Below, one piece after another: positions 11,016 to 21,600 of a stretch of 64,000 nucleotides of DNA. Location of the stretch: contig NC_035436.2 in NCBI RefSeq assembly GCF_002127325.2, positions 112,057,591-112,121,590 on the forward strand, read 5' to 3'. Both the position numbers and the translations under genes were made by a program. Source of the stretch: Helianthus annuus (Eukaryota; Streptophyta; Magnoliopsida; Asterales; Asteraceae). The notes under the pieces were generated by a model that saw only the letters and a program-made list of their open reading frames with translations, made no database searches and was not told the origin of the DNA. Each line of letters opens with the position of its first letter. Position 1 is the first letter of the stretch.

Positions 11016-11565
11016 CATTTAACCATTTACCCGAACCATATACTCAAAAATTTGGTCTTAGTTTTATTATTTCTTGACTATTGTCTACCGTCTAGTAATG
11101 AACTTTTTTTAGGATATGTATTTTATGATATCTATTATATATACTTTGAGGATGAACTATCTTTCGGGATTCGTATCACCACGTAATTTAACATATTTTG
11201 GATATTTCAAACAATTTATGGTGATGATGATATGTCTGCAGTTTATCATATTTCAATTTGTGGTAGTTGTTTGAAAACACAAAGTTATATAAACATTAGA
11301 AAGGTAGGACATAAACACATCTTTCAAAATCCCAACGGGCTTTTTTTAACGAATTAACGGGTATGCATGTTTCCCAACGGATAATTACCCGACAAATACC
11401 TGTCGCATACTCCCATTCAATCCCGAAATTTCACCATCAATGTATTAACTGATTTTTCAAGATTGAAGATTCAGTTGCTTCATTTTGTTCTGTAGGTAAC
11501 CCGTCTTGTTATATTCACATATAATCTCTTTCGGTTTTCAACACACAGTTTCTTGATTCAAAGCT

Positions 11566-14500
11566 ATGGCCACTCGTATATTACCAATATCAACGCCTTT
11601 AGAAACTCAAAACTCCATGAGGGTACTCACTGTTTCCGGGTTGAGAGTATCAAGCTTGAAGATGACCGACACAAAACATAACAGCATTGTTTCGTACACT
11701 CCCAAAAAGATAAAATGTTCAGCAATGAACAGATTCAACAACAAAGATCCCATTTTCAATCTACACCCCGAAGTGTATCTTCTCACAGGTGACGGAAACA
11801 AAACCGTAATTACTCCAGATAATAAAATAACCGATAGTTCACGAGATTCAACGAAGCCCGGTAGTTACAATGCAGCGAAGATTAAAGTGATCGGTGTTGG
11901 AGGAGGCGGGTCAAACGCGGTCAACCGTATGATTGAGAATGCAATGAAGGGTGTTGAGTTTTGGATAGTTAATACGGATGTTCAGGCTTTGAGGATGTCG
12001 CCGGTTTTTCCGAATCAGCGGTTGCAGATTGGTCAAGAGTTGACCCGTGGACTTGGTGCCGGTGGTAACCCGGATGTGGGTATGAATGCGGCGCAAGAGA
12101 GTAGATATTCTATTGAAGAAGCTCTTACTGGTTCAGATATGGTTTTTGTTACTGTAAGTTCAGATAAAGTTGTTTGTTTTTGTAGTTTTTTTTAACATAG
12201 GGGTATTTTAGTCTTTTCAGTAAAAACTTAACGGTAAATTGGATGGGGTTAACGGAGGTAGACTGTAATTGTTACAAAAGTGGAAGTACTTGTATTGTTT
12301 TGGTAAAATTGGGCTGTAAACAAGCTGAAATGTTGAGCTCGACCTTGGCTCGTCAAAAGCTCGAGCTAGCTCGTTTATTTTAAAAAGAAAATGAGTAAGT
12401 ACACGGATGGTCCCAGTGGTTTACCAAAATTTTGGATGTAGTCCCTAGCTTCCCAAAAGTACATGGATGGTACCTGTGGTTTGCACTTTGTAACGCATTG
12501 AGTCCCCAACTTTTTCCAAATGTACATGGATGGTCCCTGTGGTTTGCATTTTGTAACACATTTATTCTCTAACTTGGAACTGCTAAAACTTTAGATTTGT
12601 TGGCTGGGAACTAAACGCGTTACAAAGTGCAAACCACGGGGACCATCCGTGCACTTTTGGAAAGCTAGGGACCAAATCCAAAATTTTGGTCAACCACAGG
12701 GACCATCCATGTACTTTACTAAGAAAAAGTTAAGTTTTATAGTTGTATTTTTTACACATGTTGATGTATATATATAAAGAGTAAAGTACATAGATGGTCC
12801 CAGTGGTTAACCAAAATTTTGGATATGATCCCTAGCTTTCCAAAAGTACATGGATGGTCCATGTGGTTTGCATTTTGTAACGTATTTAATTAATTCCCAG
12901 CTAACAAATCTAAAGGTTTTAACATGTCTAAGTTAGGGGCTAAATGCGTCTATGTTGTCAAAAGCACGCCTAGGAGCCCGGGCGCAACGAGGCGCACCTA
13001 TAGCGCCTGGTGGTAGCCTAGGCGCAAAAATGGGTATTTTTTGCAAACCACAAGGACCATTTGTGTACTTTTGGAAAGTTGGGGAACAAATCCAAAATTT
13101 TGGTCAACCACAAGGACCAAATCCAAAATTTTGGTCAACCACAGGGACCATTGTACTTTACTCATATATAATATATATTTTTAACATACACATAATGCAT
13201 AATTTATAAACTACGTAATTTGTATATTAAAAGTTGGGTTATAAGTTATGTATATTAAATCTGGGCTTTAATTTAAACGAGCCAAACAGGCGAGCTTACC
13301 TTTGCTTGGTCTTAGCTTGTTTACAAACCAAGCCGATTTCGTGCGGGCCACGAGCTTTTAGAACAACCCTAGATTATATTTCTGTTGGTTTTATTTCATG
13401 TAACTATTATGATTTCAAGCCACTATAATTAGTATTTTAATGCTTGGATAAACAGGTTCTGTCTCTATTTATTTTGAATATGTGGTCCTTAATCTGAAAA
13501 ATATGTGTGCAGGCTGGAATGGGTGGAGGAACAGGTACGGGTGCGGGCCCCGTGATTGCAGGGATAGCAAAGTCAATGGGTATTTTGACCGTTGGTATTG
13601 TGACAACTCCCTTTTCTTTTGAGGGTAGGCGAAGAGCAATTCAAGCACAAGAAGGAATTGCAGCTTTGAGAGAAAATGTTGACACGTTGATCGTCATTCC
13701 AAATGATAAATTACTGACTGCGATTTCGGCTTCTACGCCGGTAACGGATGCTTTTAATCTAGCTGATGATATTCTTAGACAAGGGGTTCGTGGCATCTCA
13801 GATATAATTACGGTATAAAATTCACTAGCAAATGGTTAAGTGTTTAATAGTAGTCAATAGCAGTGGGTTAGCGGTTATCGGGCCTTCCAAAATATCAGTG
13901 TCAAATAGCGGTCCAGAATAGTGGAACCGCTATTATCGGCGCTATTGACCGCTATTTGACCACTATTGCCCGCTATTTGATCAATATTGACCGTTATTTG
14001 ACCACTGTTTGACCGCCATTTGACCACTATTGCCCGCTATTTGATCACTATTGACCGTTATTTGACCACTGTTTGACCGCTATTTGACCACTATTGCCCG
14101 CTATTTGATCACTATTGACCGTCAATTGACCGCTATTTGATCACTATTGGCCGCAATTTGACTACTATTGGCCGCTATTTGACCACTATTGGCCGCTATT
14201 TGACCACTATTGACTGTTATTTGACCACTATTGACCGTTATTCTAGATGCCTTGGTTGATGTGGACTCAGAGGAAGATTTCATGGCTCACGATTAGATTA
14301 TGTTTAAAATATTGGCACTTTTGAGTTTTGACTTTTGATATTACTATTAATATTATATATGTTTTTTGTTTTATACATGTATATATATAAATTCTGCATG
14401 GTATAAAATTACTGATATCCCACCGCTATTTGGTTTTGGGCCGCTATAACTGCATAGATACTCCATGTATACCGTTATTATTTTCATCATCAAATCTATA

Positions 14501-16191
14501 CAGTGTGAAATCGGTACGAAGAAAAGAAATTGTTGCAACCAAGTTGTTTTATGAGGTCAAATGTAAAATTACCAAACAGGGTAAAATCAGTTAAATGATG
14601 TTGGTTGCTAAAACCGGAAAAAAGTGTAAAGTTCATTTCTGTTTCATGGAGTTCATCCTCTATATAATGAATGAATTAAGGAATAAATTCTCTCTAGATT
14701 AATTGGTTTTATACTTTTGTATTCTCACACATCTATACACATTTTCTTTTATACAATCAATGAGCCTTGTTACTTCTAATATGGGTTACGTAAAATTGCA
14801 GATACCAGGATTGGTTAATGTGGATTTTGCTGATATTCGAGCAATTATGGCGAATGCAGGCTCATCATTAATGGGGATAGGAACTGCAACTGGTAAGTTG
14901 AACACACACACACACTTGGTTAAACAAATTGGGATTTCATTTTTTTTAGGTTTTTAATTATCCCTCTGGTTTGCACTTTGTAACGCATTTAGTCCCCAAC
15001 TTTGCCAAAACTACATGGGTGGTCCCTGTGGTTTGCATTTTGTAACCTTTATATTTGTTGGATGTGGACTACTTGCGTTACAAAGTGCAAACCACAGGGA
15101 CTATCCGTTTACTTTTGGAAAGCTAGGGACTAAATCCAAAATTTTGGTAAACCACCACAGGTGACATTTTGTTAAATAAGCAAACAAACGTACCCAGTAA
15201 AATCTCACTTATAACTAAAAGCTAGTTTCTTGGTTTACAGGGAAAACAAGGGCAAGAGATGCTGCATTTAATGCAATTCAATCACCGTTGTTAGATATCG
15301 GTATCGAAAGAGCTACTGGAATTGTTTGGAATATAACTGGTGGTACAGATTTGACATTACTTGAGGTCTCTCTCTGATTTCTTTCTCTTTTAAAAAAATA
15401 ATAATTATATTTATTATTTATTATTCTATATTTTTATGCTGATCATTTTTGCATTTATGATTCTTCATTTACCATTACTATAACTGTTGACATGTTTAAA
15501 AGATTCTATATCAATTTTATAGCTGTAACTAATCTGTTTGACTTTTTAAAGTCAAAGTAGAGAGAAAACTTGAAAGAGAAGGTAAATTTTGTGTTTTGTG
15601 AATTCTTCTGATGGTCAACAATGTTTAATTAGGGTCAAACAAACAAATGACATTCTTGTATTGCAGGTAAATACTGCAGCTGAGGTTATATACGATCTTG
15701 TGGACCCCAGTGCAAACTTAATCTTTGGAGCCGTAATTGACCCCTCAATAAGCGGTCAAGTAAGTTCACGATTTAAACTAATAATACCACAACAGTTTGA
15801 AGATTGAAATCTTTAACGATTTTTTTTTCATTTCTAAACATTTGAAAAATAAATGTCAATTTAGGTCAGTATCACTCTAATAGCAACCGGATTCAAGCCA
15901 CAAGAAACTAACGACCCGCCTCACCAGGTACAGTTCGATCTAAAATTATATTAAAAGGTTCGTTAGGAATGGAGGTGGTGGCCCAACATAACCTGAATCG
16001 GCCCGTCTTTAAGTAAATGGGTTGAAATTGCAACTTATGTCGAAAATCTCAATTGCGTTGTCGCTTTGGTGTAAATGCAGGCAGATTCAACTGGAATCAA
16101 CCGTCGGTCAACAAGTTTCGCAGAAGTCAACTCAGTGGAAATTCCTGAATTCTTAAGGAAAAAAGGGCGGTCACGCTACCCACGAGCTTAG
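11566..16191 (+). CDS. FtsZ2: Chloroplast division protein FtsZ2 (nuclear gene, 7 coding exons)
   Basis: Tubulin-like GTPase that forms the stromal Z ring at the plastid division site. Exons 11566-12153, 13513-13812, 14802-14892, 15241-15365, 15667-15759, 15865-15927 and 16081-16191 join in frame to 456 aa; every intron is GT-AG. Residues 1 to about 100 are Ser/Thr/Lys-rich, fitting a transit peptide plus linker. The GTPase core begins [20 protein letters not shown], has the GGGTGTG signature at the start of exon 2, [11 protein letters not shown], and the synergy-loop [11 protein letters not shown] in exon 3. The C-terminal [16 protein letters not shown] is the FtsZ2-specific tail that in Arabidopsis binds ARC6, so this is FtsZ2 not FtsZ1. 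Introns 1-3 carry MITEs and a minisatellite. A 5' UTR intron is possible (acceptor-like TCTGTAG near 11495) but unproven. Confidence 0.95.
12392..12722. mobile_element. Foldback MITE in FtsZ2 intron 1
   Basis: The left end AAGTACACGGATGGTCCC and the right end GGGACCATCCATGTACTT are inverted, and the arms (CCAAAATTTTGG, GCAAACCAC, CTTTGTAAC) pair through most of the length. It is a non-coding foldback element within intron 1. Confidence 0.75.
12779..13165. mobile_element. Second, diverged foldback MITE copy in FtsZ2 intron 1
   Basis: It has the same terminal words as the copy at 12392-12722 (AAAGTACATAGATGGTCCC at the left, GGGACCATTGTACTTTACTC at the right). The centre differs and contains a GC-rich stretch rich in GGCGC/GCGCC words at about 12965-13025. 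Confidence 0.7.
13860..14250. repeat. Minisatellite (~21-bp unit) in FtsZ2 intron 2
   Basis: About 18 degenerate copies of a unit close to CCGCTATTTGACCACTATTG follow each other, with alternating variants (GACC/GCCC/GGCC and ATCA/ACCA) that suggest longer sub-blocks. It lies wholly in intron 2, so it does not affect the protein. Confidence 0.8.
14950..15165. mobile_element. Partial foldback MITE in FtsZ2 intron 3
   Basis: It contains GGTTTGCACTTTGTAACG and its inverted partner CGTTACAAAGTGCAAACC, plus CCAAAATTTTGG, the same words as the intron 1 copies. The left end appears shortened. Confidence 0.65.
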
Positions 16192-16460
16192 TATATAAAC
16201 AGAAACATGCTTGTAAAATTTAAAATGGGTTGTCCAAGACATTTTTAAGAAATTACTGTGCCTATTTTTACCCAAGTAGCAGATGACAACTGCCAACTAT
16301 ATTAGTTGCTATATGTGTTTTATTAAACAAGTTTAGGGTTTAAAAGAAACATTTGAAAGTTGTACTTGATGCTTATGTAATGGGTTACTCAAAGATGTGT
16401 ATTATTTCTTCTTGCAATCATATAATTGGAAATAAAATTGGAATTAATTCTGATGAAAAT
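16192..16460 (+). other. FtsZ2 3' untranslated region
   Basis: Sequence after the stop has no further ORF in frame and includes an AATAAA at 16431-16436 that could serve as a polyadenylation signal. The true cleavage site cannot be seen from sequence alone. Confidence 0.5.
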
Positions 16461-16599
16461 CCATCTCCCGTTTGGTTTCTAAATTTGATAGTGGAATTGA
16501 AAAAGTAAAAAGAGCCATATTACAAAACTACCCTCATCCATCTCTCATTTATAAGCCATATTACAAAATCCTATCCATCGTCCTTTATTTATATCAGTG

Positions 16600-16930
16600 T
16601 GTCATTTATCTTCAATACTTACAGAAATCATACTCAATGTTTGCAAACCCTTGCATGTTATGTCCTTTAACCCTAACTCAGTTAATTTTTTTTGTGGTTA
16701 AATCTGACCAAATGGACCCCACATGAGGGTATTTTGGTCATTTTACTCTCATGTGGGGTCCATTTGGTTAGATTTAACTACAAAAATACCCTCATGTGGG
16801 ATCTATTTAATCAGATTTAACCACAAAAATTAACTGAGTTAAGGTTAAATGACATAATTTGCAAGGGTTTGCACGTTAAGGTTAAAGGACATAATTTGCA
16901 AGGGTTTGCAAACATCGAGTATGTTTTCTG
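16600..16930. mobile_element. Foldback MITE downstream of FtsZ2
   Basis: GTTTGCAAACCCTTGCATG and CCTTTAACCCTAACTCAGTTAA on the left are mirrored by TTAACTGAGTTAAGG and GCAAGGGTTTGCAAAC on the right, around a centre repeating CCCTCATGTGGG-type words. The right arm has a duplicated end. It may sit inside a second element with GGAATTAATTC ends (about 16440-17190). Confidence 0.65.
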
Positions 16931-17341
16931 TAATTATTAAAGATAAATGAAACAGTTTGCAATAAATGACATACATAAATAATGATTTTTGTAATTTACT
17001 CTATTTTTTAAACATTCCCTGCGGAATGTTTAAATTCCATCACTAGATCCATGGAAAGTTGAAATCCATTAAATGGTGGAATTTATTTCAAATGCAATTT
17101 CATTGTTGTTAACCAAACAATTCTTTATGGAATTAATTCCATTTCCAATTCATGCAAATTCCACCAACCAAATGCACCTAAGGGTGTTTATAAACGGATC
17201 AAACCGAAACAAGTTAGCCGGTTTGAGATCCAAACGATACGGTTCAGGGTTTTGGTTATAAAGTTTTAATGACTTGGTCCAATTTAAAACATTGAAACCA
17301 GTTGTATAACCTTCATTAACTATTTATATATATATATATAT

Positions 17342-17897
17342 AGTGTGAGGTTCATTGGGGAACACTTAAAAAGTGGGGAACAGCGGGGAACCGACTCAAA
17401 CGAACTCCGATTGGACTCATTTCAGTTGCGTTGGAACCGGCTCGTCGAACCCTAACTAGGATCTTTTAACCCTGAACCCTAAATCATAACCCCTAAACCC
17501 TAAATATATTAGGGTTTGGCTTTTAGGGTTTTTCTTTAGGGTTTAGCTTTAGGGTTTAGCTTTAGGGTTTAGATTTAGTGTTTAGGGTTTAGCTTTAGGG
17601 TTTAGGGTTTAGCTTTAGGGTTTAGCTTTAGGGTTTAGCTTAGGGTTTAGCCTTTAGGGTTTAGTTTTTAGGGTTTATAGTTTAGATTGTACGGTTTATC
17701 TTAGGTTTTAGCCTTATTTTTTTAGCTTTAGGGTTTAGAGTTTAGGAGTTAGGATTTAGGGTTTAGGGTTAAAAGATCTTAGTTAGGGTTCGACGAGCCG
17801 GTTCCAACGCCGCTGGAATGAGTCCAATCGGAGTTCGTTTGAGCCGGTTCCCCGCTGTTCCCCAATTTTTAAGTGTTCCCCAATGAACCTTCCCCTA
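17342..17897. mobile_element. Foldback/TIR element filled with telomere-like TTTAGGG repeats
   Basis: Inverted arms of roughly 125 bp run from GAGGTTCATTGGGGAACAC at the left to GTGTTCCCCAATGAACC at the right and include CCGATTGGACTCATT / AATGAGTCCAATCGG. Between them (17460-17770) lie about fifteen copies of AGGGTTTA, many in the form TTTAGGGTTTAGC. Both sides are TA microsatellite. It is located between the two host genes. Confidence 0.8.
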
Positions 17898-17929
17898 TAT
17901 ATATATATATATATATTTTTAAATATGCA

Positions 17930-18370
17930 AGTATATGTTTATTATAATCATACACCATTGTTATTCTTTAAATTTTTTTTATACAAATTATATAAAAACT
18001 AGTTTTAACCGTCAAAACCGATGTATCGTACGGTCCGATTTGTCTAGCAATTTAACCCAGAATTTCAATCTAGTTATGGACAAATCAGGTTTTAACCGGG
18101 TCCGGGTTTCGTCAACAAAGTCAAGAACCGGGTAGGATAGGAACCGGTTCCGGGTACGTTCGGGTTTTTGACCCCGTTTTGACCGGTTCGGGTCCGGGTT
18201 TTGACCGGGTAAAGGTGGAACCGGGTCCGGATCGATTCCTTTTGTTACATCCGGGTCTGGAATTGGTATGTACCCGTGGTCGGGTAGGAACAGGTTCAGT
18301 GCCGGGTATTCCCTGTCAAGTCCGGAACCAGGTTTTGTTGTGCATCTCTATTAATATCAAAGCTTGCTGA
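17930..18370. repeat. Low-complexity CCGGGT/ACCGG-rich stretch
   Basis: Degenerate repeats of CCGGGT, GGTTCCGGGT and TTTTGACCGGG fill about 18070-18330. A similar AACCGG-rich stretch lies at 19800-20110 in kinase intron 4. Open readings here are repeat translations, not genes. Confidence 0.5.
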
Positions 18371-18644
18371 ATATAACCATCATTTTTCTATTTCATAAAG
18401 AGTCAAAGACAACATGTCAATTCACAAGATCTTAAATTTTGTAATATTTTATTTAACAGAAAAAAAAATATATATATATTATATATCATATATATGGATG
18501 GTATCATTATTCCTTTAAACCTTTTCTATCCTACACCAACAAAACAATGTCAACAGTTTCGTTACCATTTCGTTTCGATGCTAAAAAACCCGAACGCCCT
18601 TTTCGTATAAACAAAACACAAAAGACAAAACTACCCTCCCATCT

Positions 18645-21600
18645 TCACGTGTCGGGTTTCTTTTCATCAACTGATCGTTGTTGACGATGAGAAGACCTTC
18701 TAGACGTTTGAACAGGGTTAACCGAGGGATCATATTTTTGTGAAGCAAGATAGTTGAGAGCAGTAACCACATCAGCAATTAGTGGTCTCATATTTGGTTG
18801 TTCTTGAACACACATTGCAGCAATTGCTAGTGCTTGATATAATCCTCGTACCGGATACTCACCTTCTAGCACCGGGTCCGCCATTTGCCAAAATTTTCGT
18901 CTATCTTTAAACAACGGTCGCGCCTGTACGAAATTTATTCATCAGTCATCTTGTTTTTGGGAACACATAATATCAGTGCATAGAGATTTTGGCCAAAAAT
19001 ATCAAGAAATAGCAGTCACTAAATAATAAACATGTTTCATAAGTTTTTTCATATTGTTTCATTGTAGTGGATTTTTTTTAAACGACCTACCTAAATAAAA
19101 CAGTGTTTGTTGATTTTTTTCGATCTTCAAAACTATGTCACGTATACAAGTTTAACAAAAAAAAAAAAAAAAAAAAACAATTTCCATTTAAACTTTTGAA
19201 AAAAGTTAGACTAAATAGTAATTTCGTTTCATAATTATTCCACTCAGTATTAGGGATGAGCGGTGGTATTCGAAGGTAAAAATTGGTAAAATACCGGTAC
19301 CGAAAACACCAAAAAGTGGGTACCGAAAGTAATTGGGTACAGAAAATTCTGTACCTGTACTGGCACCAGTACGGTAAACCTCATAATGTAATAATATGAA
19401 ACAATAATGAAACTTGATTATTATTTTCCTAGAAAGTTTATGGGGGGTGCGGTCAATGGACAAACAAAGTAGATTTCATAGAGGCATAAAATATTATTCT
19501 TGTTTTAAGACGACGTTTTTGCTCCATTTAACTACACACAACTCGATTCGGTTATGCTTTTTTTGATAAATGGTAAAATGGGTTAAAACAAAAAGATAAA
19601 AGCAAAGAAGCATTAGCTTATGATAACTCCAAAAAGTACAAGAATAAGGCATCATATGTGGCCCCAATAACCTCATAAATTTGAGAGTGAAATATTTGGA
19701 TTGTTGATGACTCCCTTTAAAGAAAAATGCATCACAAAAAGAGATTCCCAATAGATAAACTTTACATCAACTTCTTCCCAAGTTAAACTTAAAACCTTGT
19801 TTCATGAAAAACCCCGGTTTGAAAAAGAAAACCCGAAAAAAATCTGGTTTGAAAAAAAAGACCCGAAAATAAAAGCGGTTTATAAAAAAACCGGTTTAAA
19901 AACTGGGGAAAAGGTTGTTTTCTTTAAATAAATTGATATTTTCATTAATTGTTTGTTAGTTACCTCTAAAAAAACCAAATTGGTTTGGCAAAACCCGGTT
20001 TGAAACCTGACCCAAACCGTTCCAGACCAATTTGGATGTCATAGGTTTCAAACCGGTTTATTTATCCTATAAAAAACCGGTACGGTTTTTTAAAAAAACC
20101 CGATTTGACCATGAAGTATGTACCTGGTTTCGTTTATACCAAATCAAACAACACGCCGAATGATAAAAAAAAAAAGTTATTGTCAACTTTTTGACCATCC
20201 GATATTTTTTTACTTTACAAAAAGGAAAGATTAATCAAGGTATTTTTCTATAAAAAAAATTAAGATAATATTTGTAATCTAAACTGTTTTTTTCCAGATT
20301 TGGTATAAAAGAAACGACATATTTTTTTAAACTATGTATCCCCCTATTATTTTAATTTCTTCCCTAGAATCACAACGATTTTCTATCAACAAGTAAAAAA
20401 ACCATATTTTTTTTTTTTATTCTAACAAGTCAAAAGTAATCTCCCATGGTAGCGCATTTCGTTCAAATAACCATTTAAAAAAGAATAACAGAATCAAATA
20501 AAAAAAAACTTACCCACGCAACAAGATTTTGCTCTGCTGCAGATCTTGTATTATCAATTGCTTTTCGACCCGTAATGAGCTCCAACAGCACCACCCCAAA
20601 GCTATATATATCCGATTTGAAAGTGAGTTGACCCGTCATTGCATAATCAGGCGCACAATACCCGTAAGTGCCCATAACTCGAGTGGAAACATGAGTTTTA
20701 TCTCCAAGTGGGCCCACTTTTGCCAACCCGAAATCTGATAATTTGGCATGATAATCCTCACCTAACAAAATATTTGAACCCTTCAAGTCCCGATATATGA
20801 CCGGTGGGTTCATTTTATCGTGCAAATACTCTAACCCTCTTGCTGCACCGGCTGCTATTTTCATCCTCGTGTTCCAATCGAGCCGTTTACTGTTGGCCCG
20901 ATAACCTGGCATAAAATTTCAAATTTTTAATAAAAGCAGATCGACCCACATAAAAATTATAAAAAAATTGGTAAATTAGAATCTCTAACATGATCTTCAA
21001 AAGTCAACTAAACTACTTTCAACTATAACATAGTTGTTGACAGTGAATAGCAGTAAATAGCGACAAACTACCTATATGCTACGTAAACGATAGCAACGAA
21101 ATAGCGCCTGCTATTTCATGTTTAGCAATGAAGTAGTTGAAATTTTAGAAATATTTTACACGTATATTTTATCAAAAATACGCTTCTTTTTTCAATCGTG
21201 AAAAAAAAAAAAAAAAAAAACTAATGGGCATCACTATTTACATTTATCATAAAATGAATAGATAAAATTACAAAAAACGTCGCTATTTGTCACTAAACAC
21301 CCTATACCGTCGTATGTGCCCATTGCTACGTAGCACGCTATAGCGATCGCAATAGCCTCTATTGACAACTATGAACTTCAAAAATTATAATTTTACAGAA
21401 ATAAAAAATTAAAAAAAGAAAGAAAAAAAGAATTTAAGAGGGTGTAGTAGGCATGGTTTTAAAAAAACGTTTGAGGCGTGCGCCTCAAGGCGCGCCTCGA
21501 GGCGAAACGGCCAAAAAACGAGTCTGAGGCGCGCCTCATGGTGTTTTTAATATATATGCGCCTCAAAGGGCCTAAGGCGCTAAGAAAGCTGTGCCTCAGG

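Noticed and set aside
13860..14250. CRISPR-like array
   Set aside because: Units are contiguous and degenerate with no unique spacers, and the region is a plant intron.
14703..14957. Separate 84-aa gene
   Set aside because: It is FtsZ2 exon 3 with flanking intron read through.
17460..17770. True telomere or chromosome end
   Set aside because: Repeats are degenerate, enclosed by inverted arms and followed by normal gene sequence; it is an interstitial element.
20635..20650. Loss of kinase activity because APE reads APD
   Set aside because: Asp for Glu is conservative and, as far as I recall, occurs in other RLCK VII kinases; all other catalytic motifs are present.
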